64,000 bases of DNA from Eubacterium sp. AF36-5BH (GTDB lineage: Bacteria > Bacillota > Clostridia > Lachnospirales > Lachnospiraceae), in NCBI RefSeq assembly GCF_003460505.1, contig NZ_QTVG01000003.1, positions 1 to 64,000 on the forward strand. The letters run 5' to 3'. The position numbers and the translations under genes were made by a program. The notes below the pieces were generated by a model. It worked only from the letters and a program-made list of their open reading frames with translations. It ran no database searches and was not told the origin of the DNA. Below, piece by piece: positions 1-10,049 of this stretch. How positions within the stretch are numbered: position 1 is the first letter of the stretch; each line of letters starts with the position of its first letter.

Positions 1-86
1 CTACCATAACCGATGATTGCAATCTTCTTTCCATCTAATAATGATAAATTGCAATCTTCCTGATAAAAAATTCTTGCTTCTGACAT
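1..86 (-). CDS. ilvC: Ketol-acid reductoisomerase, N-terminal fragment (cut by window edge)
   Basis: Only the first 28 codons lie in the window. They read MSEARIFYQED... followed by the Rossmann start DGKKIAIIGYG, which is the typical opening of class I ketol-acid reductoisomerase (NADPH-dependent isomeroreduction of acetolactate in valine/isoleucine synthesis). The start is fixed by an AGGAGG ribosome site 8 bases upstream of ATG at 86. A consensus promoter lies just upstream and no T-box leader is present. The ilvB and ilvD genes of the same pathway are 40 kb away in this window, so ilvC is a separate transcription unit. The family call rests on a short stretch but is characteristic. Confidence 0.85.
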   Translation of the reverse strand, partial: MSEARIFYQEDCNLSLLDGKKIAIIGYG

Positions 87-124
87 AATAATAAAACCTC
101 CTATTTATCTTTGTCTATGTTGGT

Positions 125-153
125 ATTATATTCCTTTAGTTGTCTTATGTCAA
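125..153 (-). promoter_or_regulatory. Sigma-A promoter of ilvC
   Basis: On the minus strand TTGACA (148-153) and TATAAT (125-130) are separated by exactly 17 bases, a perfect consensus housekeeping promoter. Transcription would start near 118, giving a leader of about 30 bases that carries only the AGGAGG site, so there is no room for an attenuator or T-box. Confidence 0.85.
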
Positions 154-195
154 TAACGTTGTCTGCTCTCTTTAAAATTTCCCCAATTTATTTAT

Positions 196-879
196 TTATT
201 TATTGTCTAATCCCAAACGCTCTATTGCATGAATAATATGAACCTTCATTGCGTTTTTTGCACCCTCAGGATTTCTGTTTTTCATAAAATCTGTTATTAA
301 TTTATGATCAGACAAAATTTCTTCCATTTCCAAATTTTCATGTTCATAAATATAAACACCTTTTTGGATTGACTGTTGTAAGACAGGCTCCAGTTGATTT
401 ATAAATTCATTATGTGTAGCTTTTGCTATGGAGCAATGGAATGCCTTTTCTTCTTCTTCATAATCGATGCCTTTTCTAATAAGCTTTTCAATTTTTTCAG
501 AAATAGACAGTATTCTTTCAATCTCTTTTTCTGTTGCTCTTAATGTTGCATAATATGCTACTTCAGGTTCGAAAATCAAACGCATTTCATATAAATCATT
601 TAAACCTACCTTCGCTGTTGAACCTACTTCCAAGCCTTTAAATGTATATTGCTTAAAATCTTCTTTAACAAATGTTCCTTTTCCTCTTTTTATTTCTAAA
701 ACATTTGCTGTTACTAAAATTCTAATGGCTTCCCTTAATGTGATTCTGCTTACGCCTAACTGCTCAGATAATTCCATTTCATTTGGCAACTTATCACCTG
801 GATTATATTTCTTTTCTACTGTTATCATAGACAAAATCACATCAGCAATGTCATCTGATAGTCTTTTGCTCTTTGCCAT
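196..879 (-). CDS. FadR-type GntR family transcriptional regulator
   Basis: This 227-residue DNA-binding regulator has an N-terminal winged helix-turn-helix of the GntR type (residues about 8-75, with LGVSRITLREAIRIL as the recognition region and RGKGTFV as the wing). An all-helical FCD ligand-binding domain follows (about 95-220; the LYEMRLIFEPEVAYYA segment and the DHKLI/HIIHAIERL metal or ligand helices are typical). FCD regulators respond to small carboxylates and usually control adjacent catabolic genes, but here the neighbours are ilvC and a surface protein, so the ligand is unknown. An AGAGGTGAT ribosome site precedes ATG. The gene lies between the terminator at 947-1007 and the ilvC promoter, so it is probably monocistronic. 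Confidence 0.85.
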   Translation of the reverse strand: MAKSKRLSDDIADVILSMITVEKKYNPGDKLPNEMELSEQLGVSRITLREAIRILVTANVLEIKRGKGTFVKEDFKQYTFKGLEVGSTAKVGLNDLYEMRLIFEPEVAYYATLRATEKEIERILSISEKIEKLIRKGIDYEEEEKAFHCSIAKATHNEFINQLEPVLQQSIQKGVYIYEHENLEMEEILSDHKLITDFMKNRNPEGAKNAMKVHIIHAIERLGLDNK

Positions 880-946
880 TTATATCACCTCTAATATGTT
901 GCTTTTAAAGTCGATTATAGCACACTGTTTTAACTTTGGCTAATAA

Positions 947-1007
947 AAAAGTATCAGTCGTCTATTTTAAACGAATTTTCCATCTAAAATATCTGACTGA
1001 CACTTTT
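947..1007 (-). terminator. Terminator-like hairpin after the beta-helix surface gene
   Basis: A 23-base arm beginning AAAAGTATCAGTC pairs with an arm ending GACTGACACTTTT, with three mismatches and a short loop. It lies between the end of the 1130-3799 gene and the start of the GntR gene, both on the minus strand, and so separates two transcripts. Confidence 0.6.
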
Positions 1008-1129
1008 ATTATTTACTGTGAATTATTTAGCTATGATTTCCTTTCAATCCTTCAGTTTAACTAAACTATAACCTGTTATTGAATTGGTAATCAAGCACTG
1101 AATATATATTTTTTATTATTCACAATTTA

Positions 1130-3799
1130 TTATTTAACTCTAATTTTCTTACTATACTTACCGTAGTAATACTTCTTACCAACTTTCTTGTAAGCACGAA
1201 CTCTTATATAACCCTTAGGCATTTTCTTTGTTCTCTTAACTGTTACTTTTAATTTCTTTGTTTTCTTTGTAACAGTATTCTTCTTCTTGAAGTTACTCTT
1301 TGTTGAGTATGAAACTTCATAACCTGTTGCCCCAAGAACCTTTGATAGCTTTAATGTAGCTTTTTTCTTAGTAATTTTTTTCTTTGCTACTTTTGCTTTA
1401 GCTGGTCTGATCTTTAATGTAAATGTTGTAGACTCTCTGTATGCATTTATACCTGTAATAGTAATTTTTCCATTACCAATATTTTTGTTGTTAGTGTATT
1501 TAACAGTATAATCAACACCGTTTCTTAACTTCAAGCCATCAACAGTTACTACAACCTTAGGAGTAATATTCTTTCCTGTGTAAGTTTTTGTATAAACTCT
1601 TTGCATATTTGAATCATAATCAAAATCTCCTGAAATCTGAATATGGTTCTCATAGATTCCTTTTCTTGCTTTTTCATAAGTTTTATCTAACTGTGCTTTT
1701 CCATTTACATAAGATAAAACCTTACACATGTTACCACTTCCATAAACTCCGTAGCCTGCTTTGTTAATAGCGTAATCAATACCGCCATTACCGACTAAAC
1801 TATATGTACAAACATTTGTAAATTTAACATTTGCAGTATTTGGACATTCAACAGCTGACTTCAAGTAACACTGTGCTTTCTGATAACATGAGTAAATACC
1901 AATACCATAGCCTTCATGGCTTGTTACATTGCTATTTACCTTGTAATCTGCATATCCGTATGTACCAGGTGCATTCCATACACTCTGGCTTGTAATATCG
2001 TATGGTAATTCACTTTGATACATATAACATTTTCCGCCGTTACCATTCCATACAGTCTGGTATTTCTGGAAATGCTCAACCATTAATCCATAAGTTGTAA
2101 TGTTATCACCATTGAAGATTACACCTGTATCTGCAGTATTCTTGTCCCACGCTACGCCTGCACCATGGTCAGCTCTCCAAATCCAGAAGTTATCACCGAT
2201 AACATTATTGCTGTTAATTACAACACAATTTGTTGTTTTACCTGGTGTGCTGTCAGCTCCACCAACTCTATAGAAAGTATCAATTAAGCAAATTGGATTA
2301 TCAGAATTATCATTAGTATTCTTTTCTGTACCAACTGTTAATAAAGTACTTGATTTATTTCTTCCTGCATCAAATAAAACACCTGCAACCTTAACGCCTT
2401 TAACGTCAGCAATAGTCATACACTGATTTCCTTTAGTTGGTTTGAGAGTTGCATAACCAAGACCTAATACAACTGTATTTTCATTTGTAATTGTAATAGG
2501 TTCACTGATTTCATAAATACCAGGTGTTAAAATTAAATTCTTTCCGTCTTTAATTTCAGCATTAATTTTTGCTGCTGTATCACCAGGTTTTGCAACATAA
2601 AATTTATCTAAGCTAATTGTTTCACCTTTGATTTCATCTCCATCCCATGAAACACCTGTTGCATCCTTGCGTAACTCAGGAACAAATACTCTATATTCAC
2701 CGTTTTTGTCAACAGTTAAGAATGGTTTTTCCTGAACTTCCGGAGTCTTTGTAACTTTTGTGTAAGCTAAATATGGCCATTCACCATCAGGACCGTTTTT
2801 AACTTCTGCGTTTGTACCAAGTAATGGCTTAACTTCACAACCAACGAAAACATAGTTCCAAACGCTTCCATCCCACTTGTTCATTTCAACGTTTCTTGAT
2901 AACCATTGCTGCTGTGATCCACCTGCTACACCAGCTTCTGCAACTACATCTTTTCCTGTTTTACGGTCTTTATATGTGTACTTTCTACCTGCGATTTTTG
3001 AATCTGCAAGAAAACCACCACTGGCATATCCACCTTCATGATGTAAGTTTAAATTGCCTTTAATATTCATTCTTCTCATTGATGTTGCCTGAGAAACAGC
3101 CCACATTGTTGTCTGATTTGTAGTTGTTAAGTTTTCAACAGATCTCCAGAAATTACATAAAGCATTGTAATTAACTGAACCATCATATTTCTTGCCCTTC
3201 ATCCATTCAGCTTTACATGTAATGTTGCCTAAAGTTGTATCTTTGGGTGATATTCCCATACCTGCAACCTGTGTGTAAAAACCTACATTAACATTAAGAT
3301 TGTCGCTGTATGTTCCAGGTGCAAACATCATTGCATATCTGTCAGAGATAAACTGACCTGCCTCTGTTGTCTTATAAACGTTATCAATATATTTTTGAAC
3401 TTCTGTTGTATTATCAGTGTCCTCAAATATTGCTGTGTTATATCCAAACGTCTCAATTTCATAAGATGTTGGATTAGACAAAGTATATTCTTTTCCATCT
3501 TTTACAAATGAAACCTTGTAATATTCACCATTATAATCTTTGTCATTGTAACTTGAATCAGAAGATGTTCCTACTTTTTCATATTTGGCAAATCTACTGC
3601 TTGCCTTGTAAATATTATAAGAACCACCATCTAATTTGTTCCATGTAATTGTACATGAACCGTCATCATTTTTTGCAAATTTCAAATTTGAAATAGTTGT
3701 AACATTAGTTGCTCCGCTAACCGGCATAACCGTTACACTTGTTAATACTAATGCCATAACTAAAACAAACGAAATTACATTTTTCTTAATTGTGTTCAT
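1130..3799 (-). CDS. Secreted right-handed beta-helix protein with fibronectin-III-like ends
   Basis: The protein has 889 residues. The start at 3799 (MNTIKKN) has an AAGGAG site 8 bases upstream and is preferred to an upstream in-frame ATG at 3820. A signal peptide (about 1-30, hydrophobic VISFVLVMALVLTSVTVMP) is followed by a fibronectin-III-like segment (about 35-110). A long Gly/Asn-rich beta-helix region follows (about 125-690), with phrases such as FAPGTYSDNLNVNVGFYTQV, NFWRSVENLT and GSQQQWLSRN. These recall a secreted family in Actinobacteria and Firmicutes often mislabelled adenylyl cyclase or F5/8-type protein. A Lys-rich C-terminal beta domain resembles other surface proteins here and may bind cell wall. 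Such folds are usually polysaccharide-active, so glycan binding or cleavage is an inference; no catalytic residues could be assigned. Confidence 0.7.
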   Translation of the reverse strand: MNTIKKNVISFVLVMALVLTSVTVMPVSGATNVTTISNLKFAKNDDGSCTITWNKLDGGSYNIYKASSRFAKYEKVGTSSDSSYNDKDYNGEYYKVSFVKDGKEYTLSNPTSYEIETFGYNTAIFEDTDNTTEVQKYIDNVYKTTEAGQFISDRYAMMFAPGTYSDNLNVNVGFYTQVAGMGISPKDTTLGNITCKAEWMKGKKYDGSVNYNALCNFWRSVENLTTTNQTTMWAVSQATSMRRMNIKGNLNLHHEGGYASGGFLADSKIAGRKYTYKDRKTGKDVVAEAGVAGGSQQQWLSRNVEMNKWDGSVWNYVFVGCEVKPLLGTNAEVKNGPDGEWPYLAYTKVTKTPEVQEKPFLTVDKNGEYRVFVPELRKDATGVSWDGDEIKGETISLDKFYVAKPGDTAAKINAEIKDGKNLILTPGIYEISEPITITNENTVVLGLGYATLKPTKGNQCMTIADVKGVKVAGVLFDAGRNKSSTLLTVGTEKNTNDNSDNPICLIDTFYRVGGADSTPGKTTNCVVINSNNVIGDNFWIWRADHGAGVAWDKNTADTGVIFNGDNITTYGLMVEHFQKYQTVWNGNGGKCYMYQSELPYDITSQSVWNAPGTYGYADYKVNSNVTSHEGYGIGIYSCYQKAQCYLKSAVECPNTANVKFTNVCTYSLVGNGGIDYAINKAGYGVYGSGNMCKVLSYVNGKAQLDKTYEKARKGIYENHIQISGDFDYDSNMQRVYTKTYTGKNITPKVVVTVDGLKLRNGVDYTVKYTNNKNIGNGKITITGINAYRESTTFTLKIRPAKAKVAKKKITKKKATLKLSKVLGATGYEVSYSTKSNFKKKNTVTKKTKKLKVTVKRTKKMPKGYIRVRAYKKVGKKYYYGKYSKKIRVK

Positions 3800-3933
3800 T
3801 CTCTTCGCTCCTTTTTCCAAAATTTAATGTAATTTTATCATAATAGTTTTACTATTCCAAACAAAAAAACGTTTTTAAACAATGTGTACAAATAATGTTT
3901 TTTATATTATTAAAAATCACCAAAAATTTTTAT

Positions 3934-6543
3934 CTATTTTCGAAAAAGATCACATATACTCTTTTTAATTTGGATTATTAAAGTTGGTAAAAACGCTAAA
4001 GCTAAAATCTTCACTAATTCCATTATATCTAAATTTTCAATCATAAACATTGTCTTTAATGGCGGAATAGTTAAAACTCCCAGTAGTAAAATTACACCTA
4101 TTGCAAATGCTCCAATAATCCATTTATTTGTTCCTAATTTTATTTTTACAATTGATAAATCACTTCTACAGTTAAACCCATGAAATAATCTTGCCAATGT
4201 TAATACTGCAAATGCCATTGTACTTGCCTTTAACGACGAAGTCCTATCCCCCATTAAAAAGCCAGCAAAAGTTACTATAGAAATTAAACAACCATAAAGT
4301 AAAAGTTCCTTTGTAAATTTCTGCGTAAAAATTCCCTTTTTAGGATTTCTTGGTTTACTTTTTAATAATGATTCATCTACTTTTTCCATACCAATTGCCA
4401 ATGCCGGTAGGGAATCTGTCAACAAATTAATAAACAATAAATGAACCGGCTTAAATGGTACATCTAAATTAAGCAATGAACATATTAATACAACAATAAT
4501 TGCAGCTAAGTTTCCTGACAAAAGGAACAATATTGAATTAATAATATTTCTATAAACACTTCTACCATTAGAAACAGCTTTGATAATTGTGGCAAAGTTA
4601 TCATCTGCAAGAATCATTGATGATGCATCTTTTGAAACTTCAGTGCCGGTAATTCCCATTGCAATTCCGATATCTGCTTTTTTTAACGCAGGTGCGTCAT
4701 TTACACCGTCACCTGTCATTGCCACAATATTCCCCTGTCTTTGCCAAGCGTCAACAATTCTGATTTTATTTTCAGGTGATACCCTTGCATATACTGATAC
4801 TTTTTTGATTTTATCATTTAGTTCTTTGTCATTAATTCTGTCAAGTTCTTCCCCTGTCATAACCAAATCATTTTCATTATAAATACCGATTTTCTCTGCA
4901 ATGGCTCTTGCTGTTTCTTTATGGTCACCGGTAATCATTATTGGTTGTATGCCGGCTTCTTTTGCATGCTTTACAGCTTCCTTTGATTCTGTTCTTGGTG
5001 GATCCATCATTGAAATCAAACCTAAAAATACAAAATCTTCTTCATTCTCAAAACTTAAGTTCTCTTCCTTGTAAATTTCTTTATATCCAAAAGCTAAAAC
5101 TCTGTAACCATTTTTTGAAAAATTATAATTAGTTTCCATTATATTTTTTATGTCTGAATCTTTTATTTCTCTTACTTCACCATTCAAACTTATACTTTTA
5201 ATTTTATTAATCAAAACATCTACAGCACCTTTTGTAAAAACAATCTTTTTATTATCAATCTCATACTGAGAACTCATTATTTTTCTTGTAGAGTCAAAAG
5301 GATTTTCTTCTTCTCTTAGAAATTTTTTTCTAAGATTTACATAAGTTTCATTTTTTAAAACATTAGCTCTTTCAACCATTTCTAATAAACAGGTTTCTGT
5401 TGGATCACCAATATTTTTTTCAGTTGAAATTTCTGAGTCATTGTTAAGTATTGCATTATAAATTAAAAATCTTTCTGTTAAATTATCACAGGAACAATTT
5501 TCAGGTTTTAGGATTTTATTATTTACATAAATATCTTCTACTGTCATTTTATTCTGTGTTAAAGTACCTGTTTTATCTGAACAGATAACAGACACGCAAC
5601 CTAAACTTTCAACAGCTTTTAAATCCTTTATTATTGCATTTTCTTTTGCCATTCTGCTTGTTCCCATTGCCTGAACAATTGTAATAATAGATGTTAGTGC
5701 CTCTGGAATCGCTGCTACTGCAAGTGCTACAGCAAACATAAGCGAGTCAAGTAATGCCTGCCCTCTAATTAAACTAAGAAGTAAAACAAAACCACATATT
5801 CCCATAATTACAAGTGCTAGTTTTTTGCTAAAATTATCCATGCTTATCTGTAAAGGCGTTTTCTTATTTTTGGTGTCATTCATAAGGGAAGCAATGTTAC
5901 CAATTTCTGTGTCCATGGCTGTATTTGTGACAATAACTTTTGCCCTACCATAAGTTACCAATGTTCCTGAATACACCATGTTCACTCTATCTGCAAGTGG
6001 AGTTTCATCCTGTAAAACTATATCTGCCTTATCCACATTTAAAGATTCGCCTGTAAGAGAACTTTCATTTACCTGTAAAGAATAATTCTCTATTATTCTG
6101 CCATCAGCAGGCACCATATCTCCTGCTTCCAATATTAAAATATCACCAGGCACAATCTTTTTTGATGGAATTTCCATTTTCGCACCATTTCTAATTACTT
6201 TAGACACAGGTGATGATAATTCTCGTAAGGCATCAAGAGATTTCTCAGCTTTAAAATATTGAACAGTACCTAAAATTGCATTTAAAATTATTACTACCAA
6301 AATTACAATAGTGCTTTCCACATTACCCGATGCTAATGAAATAAGCGCCGAAATAATCAGAATAATAACAAGTAAATCTTTAAACTGGTCGAAAAATATT
6401 TGAAAAAATGTTTTCTTTTCTGTTTGTTCTAAAATATTTTCTCCGAAAGAGTTTAATTTTTCTTCTGCTTCTTTTGATGTTAGACCATTTAGAGTTCCAA
6501 ATTGTTCTTTTAGCTGTTGTTTTGTTTTTTTATAATTTTCCAT
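3934..6543 (-). CDS. P-type cation-transporting ATPase (P2, Ca2+/Mn2+ type)
   Basis: This 869-residue integral membrane pump has the full P-type core: N-terminal cation-ATPase domain, TGES (164-167) in the actuator domain, PEAL in M4 (280-283), the phosphorylated Asp in DKTGT (about 323), MITGDHKETA, and TGDGVNDAPALKKADIG. The C-terminal cation ATPase domain has NLLTDSLPALAIG in M6. Overall it looks like the SERCA/PMCA-type bacterial pumps that export Ca2+. The gene sits behind a yybP-ykoY riboswitch, which senses Mn2+, so manganese export is a likely role, as for the YoaB-type pump of Lactococcus. The start ATG at 6543 follows GGAGGTTCCC. It is a single-gene unit; no truncation is seen. Confidence 0.9.
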   Translation of the reverse strand: MENYKKTKQQLKEQFGTLNGLTSKEAEEKLNSFGENILEQTEKKTFFQIFFDQFKDLLVIILIISALISLASGNVESTIVILVVIILNAILGTVQYFKAEKSLDALRELSSPVSKVIRNGAKMEIPSKKIVPGDILILEAGDMVPADGRIIENYSLQVNESSLTGESLNVDKADIVLQDETPLADRVNMVYSGTLVTYGRAKVIVTNTAMDTEIGNIASLMNDTKNKKTPLQISMDNFSKKLALVIMGICGFVLLLSLIRGQALLDSLMFAVALAVAAIPEALTSIITIVQAMGTSRMAKENAIIKDLKAVESLGCVSVICSDKTGTLTQNKMTVEDIYVNNKILKPENCSCDNLTERFLIYNAILNNDSEISTEKNIGDPTETCLLEMVERANVLKNETYVNLRKKFLREEENPFDSTRKIMSSQYEIDNKKIVFTKGAVDVLINKIKSISLNGEVREIKDSDIKNIMETNYNFSKNGYRVLAFGYKEIYKEENLSFENEEDFVFLGLISMMDPPRTESKEAVKHAKEAGIQPIMITGDHKETARAIAEKIGIYNENDLVMTGEELDRINDKELNDKIKKVSVYARVSPENKIRIVDAWQRQGNIVAMTGDGVNDAPALKKADIGIAMGITGTEVSKDASSMILADDNFATIIKAVSNGRSVYRNIINSILFLLSGNLAAIIVVLICSLLNLDVPFKPVHLLFINLLTDSLPALAIGMEKVDESLLKSKPRNPKKGIFTQKFTKELLLYGCLISIVTFAGFLMGDRTSSLKASTMAFAVLTLARLFHGFNCRSDLSIVKIKLGTNKWIIGAFAIGVILLLGVLTIPPLKTMFMIENLDIMELVKILALAFLPTLIIQIKKSICDLFRK

Positions 6544-6573
6544 GGGAACCTCCTTGCTAATATTTGCATTTTT

Positions 6574-6622
6574 CTTTTTTATTTACAATGAATTCCCTTG
6601 GAATTCATTGTAAATAAAAAAG
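6574..6622 (-). repeat. Perfect 49-bp palindrome in the ATPase leader
   Basis: A 23-base arm (6574-6596) is followed by three bases and its exact reverse complement (6600-6622); the centre reads GAATTCC-ctt-GGAATTC. It lies between the riboswitch terminator and the GGAGG site of the ATPase gene. It is not followed by a T-run on the minus strand, so it is not an ordinary terminator for that transcript. Confidence 0.85.
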
Positions 6623-6668
6623 AACGAGATTTTTGTGCATCAAAAATAATGCACAAAAAGTCTCGTTC
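6622..6668 (-). terminator. Riboswitch expression-platform terminator
   Basis: In the RNA sense, GAACGAGACTTTTTGTGCAT pairs with ATGCACAAAAATCTCGTTC across a short loop and is followed by TTTTTT. The 5' arm is shared with the 3' strand of aptamer helix P1 (CTTTTTGT pairs with ACAAAAG at the aptamer start), so ligand-stabilised P1 would block this terminator: an ON switch. Confidence 0.85.
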
Positions 6669-6762
6669 AACTAAATCTTGTTAGTTCTCTGGTCTCCGGT
6701 TCAATTATGAACGTACTGACGAAAACCAGAACATGTAAAACATGCAACTACTCCCCTTTTGT
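6655..6762 (-). promoter_or_regulatory. yybP-ykoY manganese riboswitch aptamer
   Basis: Read on the minus strand, the leader contains the conserved family blocks in order: AAAAGGGGAGTAG at the 5' end, GTCAGTACG in the middle, CCGGAGACC, AACAAGATT and finally GAACGAGAC closing helix P1. This is the yybP-ykoY class, whose established ligand is Mn2+. It begins about 20 bases downstream of an extended -10 promoter and ends inside a strong terminator, so it controls transcription of the P-type ATPase gene. Recognition is by consensus from memory; a covariance-model scan would confirm it. Confidence 0.88.
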
Positions 6763-6786
6763 TGTAAAGGTTTATAATTTTTGATT

Positions 6787-6795
6787 ATTATATCA
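6787..6795 (-). promoter_or_regulatory. Extended -10 promoter for the riboswitch-ATPase transcript
   Basis: The minus strand reads TGATATAAT, an extended -10 element (TG-N-TATAAT), without a good -35 hexamer. A start near 6780 would place the riboswitch aptamer close to the 5' end of the RNA. Confidence 0.6.
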
Positions 6796-6871
6796 CACTG
6801 CAATCGAAAATACTAGTACAATTTCTAATAAAAATTCCAGACCTAAAATTTTCAGGGGCAAATTTCACAAA

Positions 6872-8506
<1,635 letters not shown>

Positions 8507-8515
8507 CTATAAAAA

Positions 8516-8800
8516 TTATTCAACTATTGCAAGTATGTCTGACTGTTTTACAATAATGTATTCTTCATCATCTAATTTAACTTCATTGCCTGCATATTTT
8601 GAAAAGATAACAACATCCCCAACTTTAACATGCATTGTTACTTCTTTTCCATCAACTAATCCACCGGGACCAACTGCAACAACTTCTGCCTGCTGTGGTT
8701 TTTCCTGTGTCTGACTTGTTAAAATAATTCCTGACTTTGTTTTTTCTTCAGGAGTAGACTGTTTTAATACTACTCTGTCTGCTAATGGTACTAATTTCAT
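8516..8800 (-). CDS. groES: Co-chaperonin GroES
   Basis: This 94-residue GroEL lid subunit starts MKLVPLADRVVLK and contains the mobile-loop region EEKTKSGIIL and the typical end YIIVKQSDILAIVE. The reading frame is open further upstream to 8863, but the start at 8800 matches the family and has the ribosome site GGAGG 6 bases ahead; an earlier start would run through the CIRCE operator. First gene of groES-groEL. Confidence 0.97.
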   Translation of the reverse strand: MKLVPLADRVVLKQSTPEEKTKSGIILTSQTQEKPQQAEVVAVGPGGLVDGKEVTMHVKVGDVVIFSKYAGNEVKLDDEEYIIVKQSDILAIVE

Positions 8801-8856
8801 TTTGTTACCTCCATATGTTATATTCATAGGTTCTAGACCTGCTTTTTTATATTTTG

Positions 8857-8883
8857 TTAGCACTCTTTAATTATGAGTGCTAA
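8857..8883 (-). promoter_or_regulatory. CIRCE operator (HrcA-binding) of groESL
   Basis: A perfect match to the consensus TTAGCACTC-N9-GAGTGCTAA, lying between the groES promoter (8896-8923) and the groES start. This is the established HrcA repressor site for class I heat-shock genes; hrcA itself is outside the window. Confidence 0.97.
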
Positions 8884-8895
8884 TCACTAATACAT

Positions 8896-8923
8896 ATATT
8901 ATCACTTTTCTTATTAAATGCAA
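8896..8923 (-). promoter_or_regulatory. Sigma-A promoter of groESL
   Basis: TTGCAT (8918-8923) and TAATAT (8896-8901) are separated by 16 bases, with the predicted start just ahead of CIRCE. This is the usual arrangement in which HrcA blocks the initiation region. Confidence 0.75.
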
Positions 8924-8959
8924 CCCAAATAATAAAAAATTAACAAAACTGTTACATTT

Positions 8960-9838
8960 TTATTTTCCTACCTTGTTATCTCTGCCAAAACAGAATAAAT
9001 ATTGTTGGGCATAGCCACCGTATTCTCCGTATTTTTCTCTGGCAAATTCAGCAATCCTTTCCTTAGATGTATCTTCACCATTGAAATAAACTGACTCCAT
9101 AATTCTTTTTATCCATACATCAATTGGAAAAGCATCTCTGTAGCCAAGTGAGAAAAGCATTACACAATTGGCGACCTTTTCACCAACACCTTTAATTTCT
9201 ATTAGTTTTTTTCGTGCCTGCTCTTCATTTAAATTCTTAAAAGTTTTCTCACATAAATAGCCACTACTAAGTTTTTCCACTGCATCAGCCAAATATGGTG
9301 CCCTGAAACCTGTTTTCATTTCTCTAAATCTTTCTTCCGTTATTGTTCCAAGAACCTTTGGTGATGGGAATGAATAATATTTTTCATTGTTTATAGTACC
9401 CAGATAATTTCCATATTTTTCGCTAATTTTTTTTACAAGCTGTTTAATATGGGGGATTTGTTTATTTTGGGAAATAATAAAAGATATAAGCATTTCATGA
9501 AACTGTTGATTTAAAATTCTAACGCCATATTTTTCCTTTATTGCAGGTTCCAGTTTTTTGTCATTTCGCAATAAAAAATTTTTAATTTTTCCATAATCAC
9601 GTTTTAAATCAAAATAATGAATCCAAATATTTTCGACTTCTTCTATAGAATTATTGAAGAAAATCAAATTATCATCTTCCTGTTTTACATGTATTAATTT
9701 CTCATAGGCAACAACTACATATTCATTATCATTTTGCTTATAAAATCTAAAACACTGACCACATTCTAAAGTCTGTTCCAAATTAAAATCATTTATTCCC
9801 TCTATAATTGTATTATTTTTTTGCTGGTATATTCTCAT
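8960..9838 (-). CDS. 8-oxoguanine DNA glycosylase (OGG1-type, HhH-GPD)
   Basis: This 292-residue base-excision repair enzyme has an N-terminal OGG-like domain (about 1-115; TLECGQCFRFY is typical of the family start). An HhH-GPD domain follows. The helix-hairpin-helix reads KGVGEKVANCVMLF, with the Schiff-base Lys in GVGEK near residue 220. The catalytic Asp is in FPIDVWI about 20 residues later, as in human OGG1 (GVGTK ... VPVDV). The enzyme removes oxidised guanine and nicks the strand. It stands alone between groESL and a divergent gene. NTH/AlkA-type 3-methyladenine activity cannot be fully excluded, but the OGG N-domain argues against it. Confidence 0.88.
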   Translation of the reverse strand: MRIYQQKNNTIIEGINDFNLEQTLECGQCFRFYKQNDNEYVVVAYEKLIHVKQEDDNLIFFNNSIEEVENIWIHYFDLKRDYGKIKNFLLRNDKKLEPAIKEKYGVRILNQQFHEMLISFIISQNKQIPHIKQLVKKISEKYGNYLGTINNEKYYSFPSPKVLGTITEERFREMKTGFRAPYLADAVEKLSSGYLCEKTFKNLNEEQARKKLIEIKGVGEKVANCVMLFSLGYRDAFPIDVWIKRIMESVYFNGEDTSKERIAEFAREKYGEYGGYAQQYLFCFGRDNKVGK

Positions 9839-9960
9839 TTTTTTCTCCTATTGTATTTCATAATAACACTAGCCTAACATTTTTAATTATCAGATTCAAT
9901 AGAATCATTTGCCAATTAATATATCATGAAAAAAAGCTTATACTAAATATATATTCTTAC

Positions 9961-9989
9961 TTTATTTTATAGCAGTTTCGTATTATAAT
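9961..9989 (+). promoter_or_regulatory. Probable promoter of the acidic protein gene
   Basis: TTTATT (9961-9966) and a perfect TATAAT (9984-9989) are 17 bases apart, about 60 bases ahead of the ATG at 10050. The -35 match is weak. Confidence 0.45.
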
Positions 9990-10049
9990 TAAAGAAAATT
10001 TGTAACGACTAATACAAATATATTTAGAATAATAATTGGAGGTTTAGAT

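Noticed and set aside
8801..8863. Longer 115-codon form of GroES
   Set aside because: The extension runs through the CIRCE operator and lacks a ribosome site; GroES length and N-terminus match the start at 8800.
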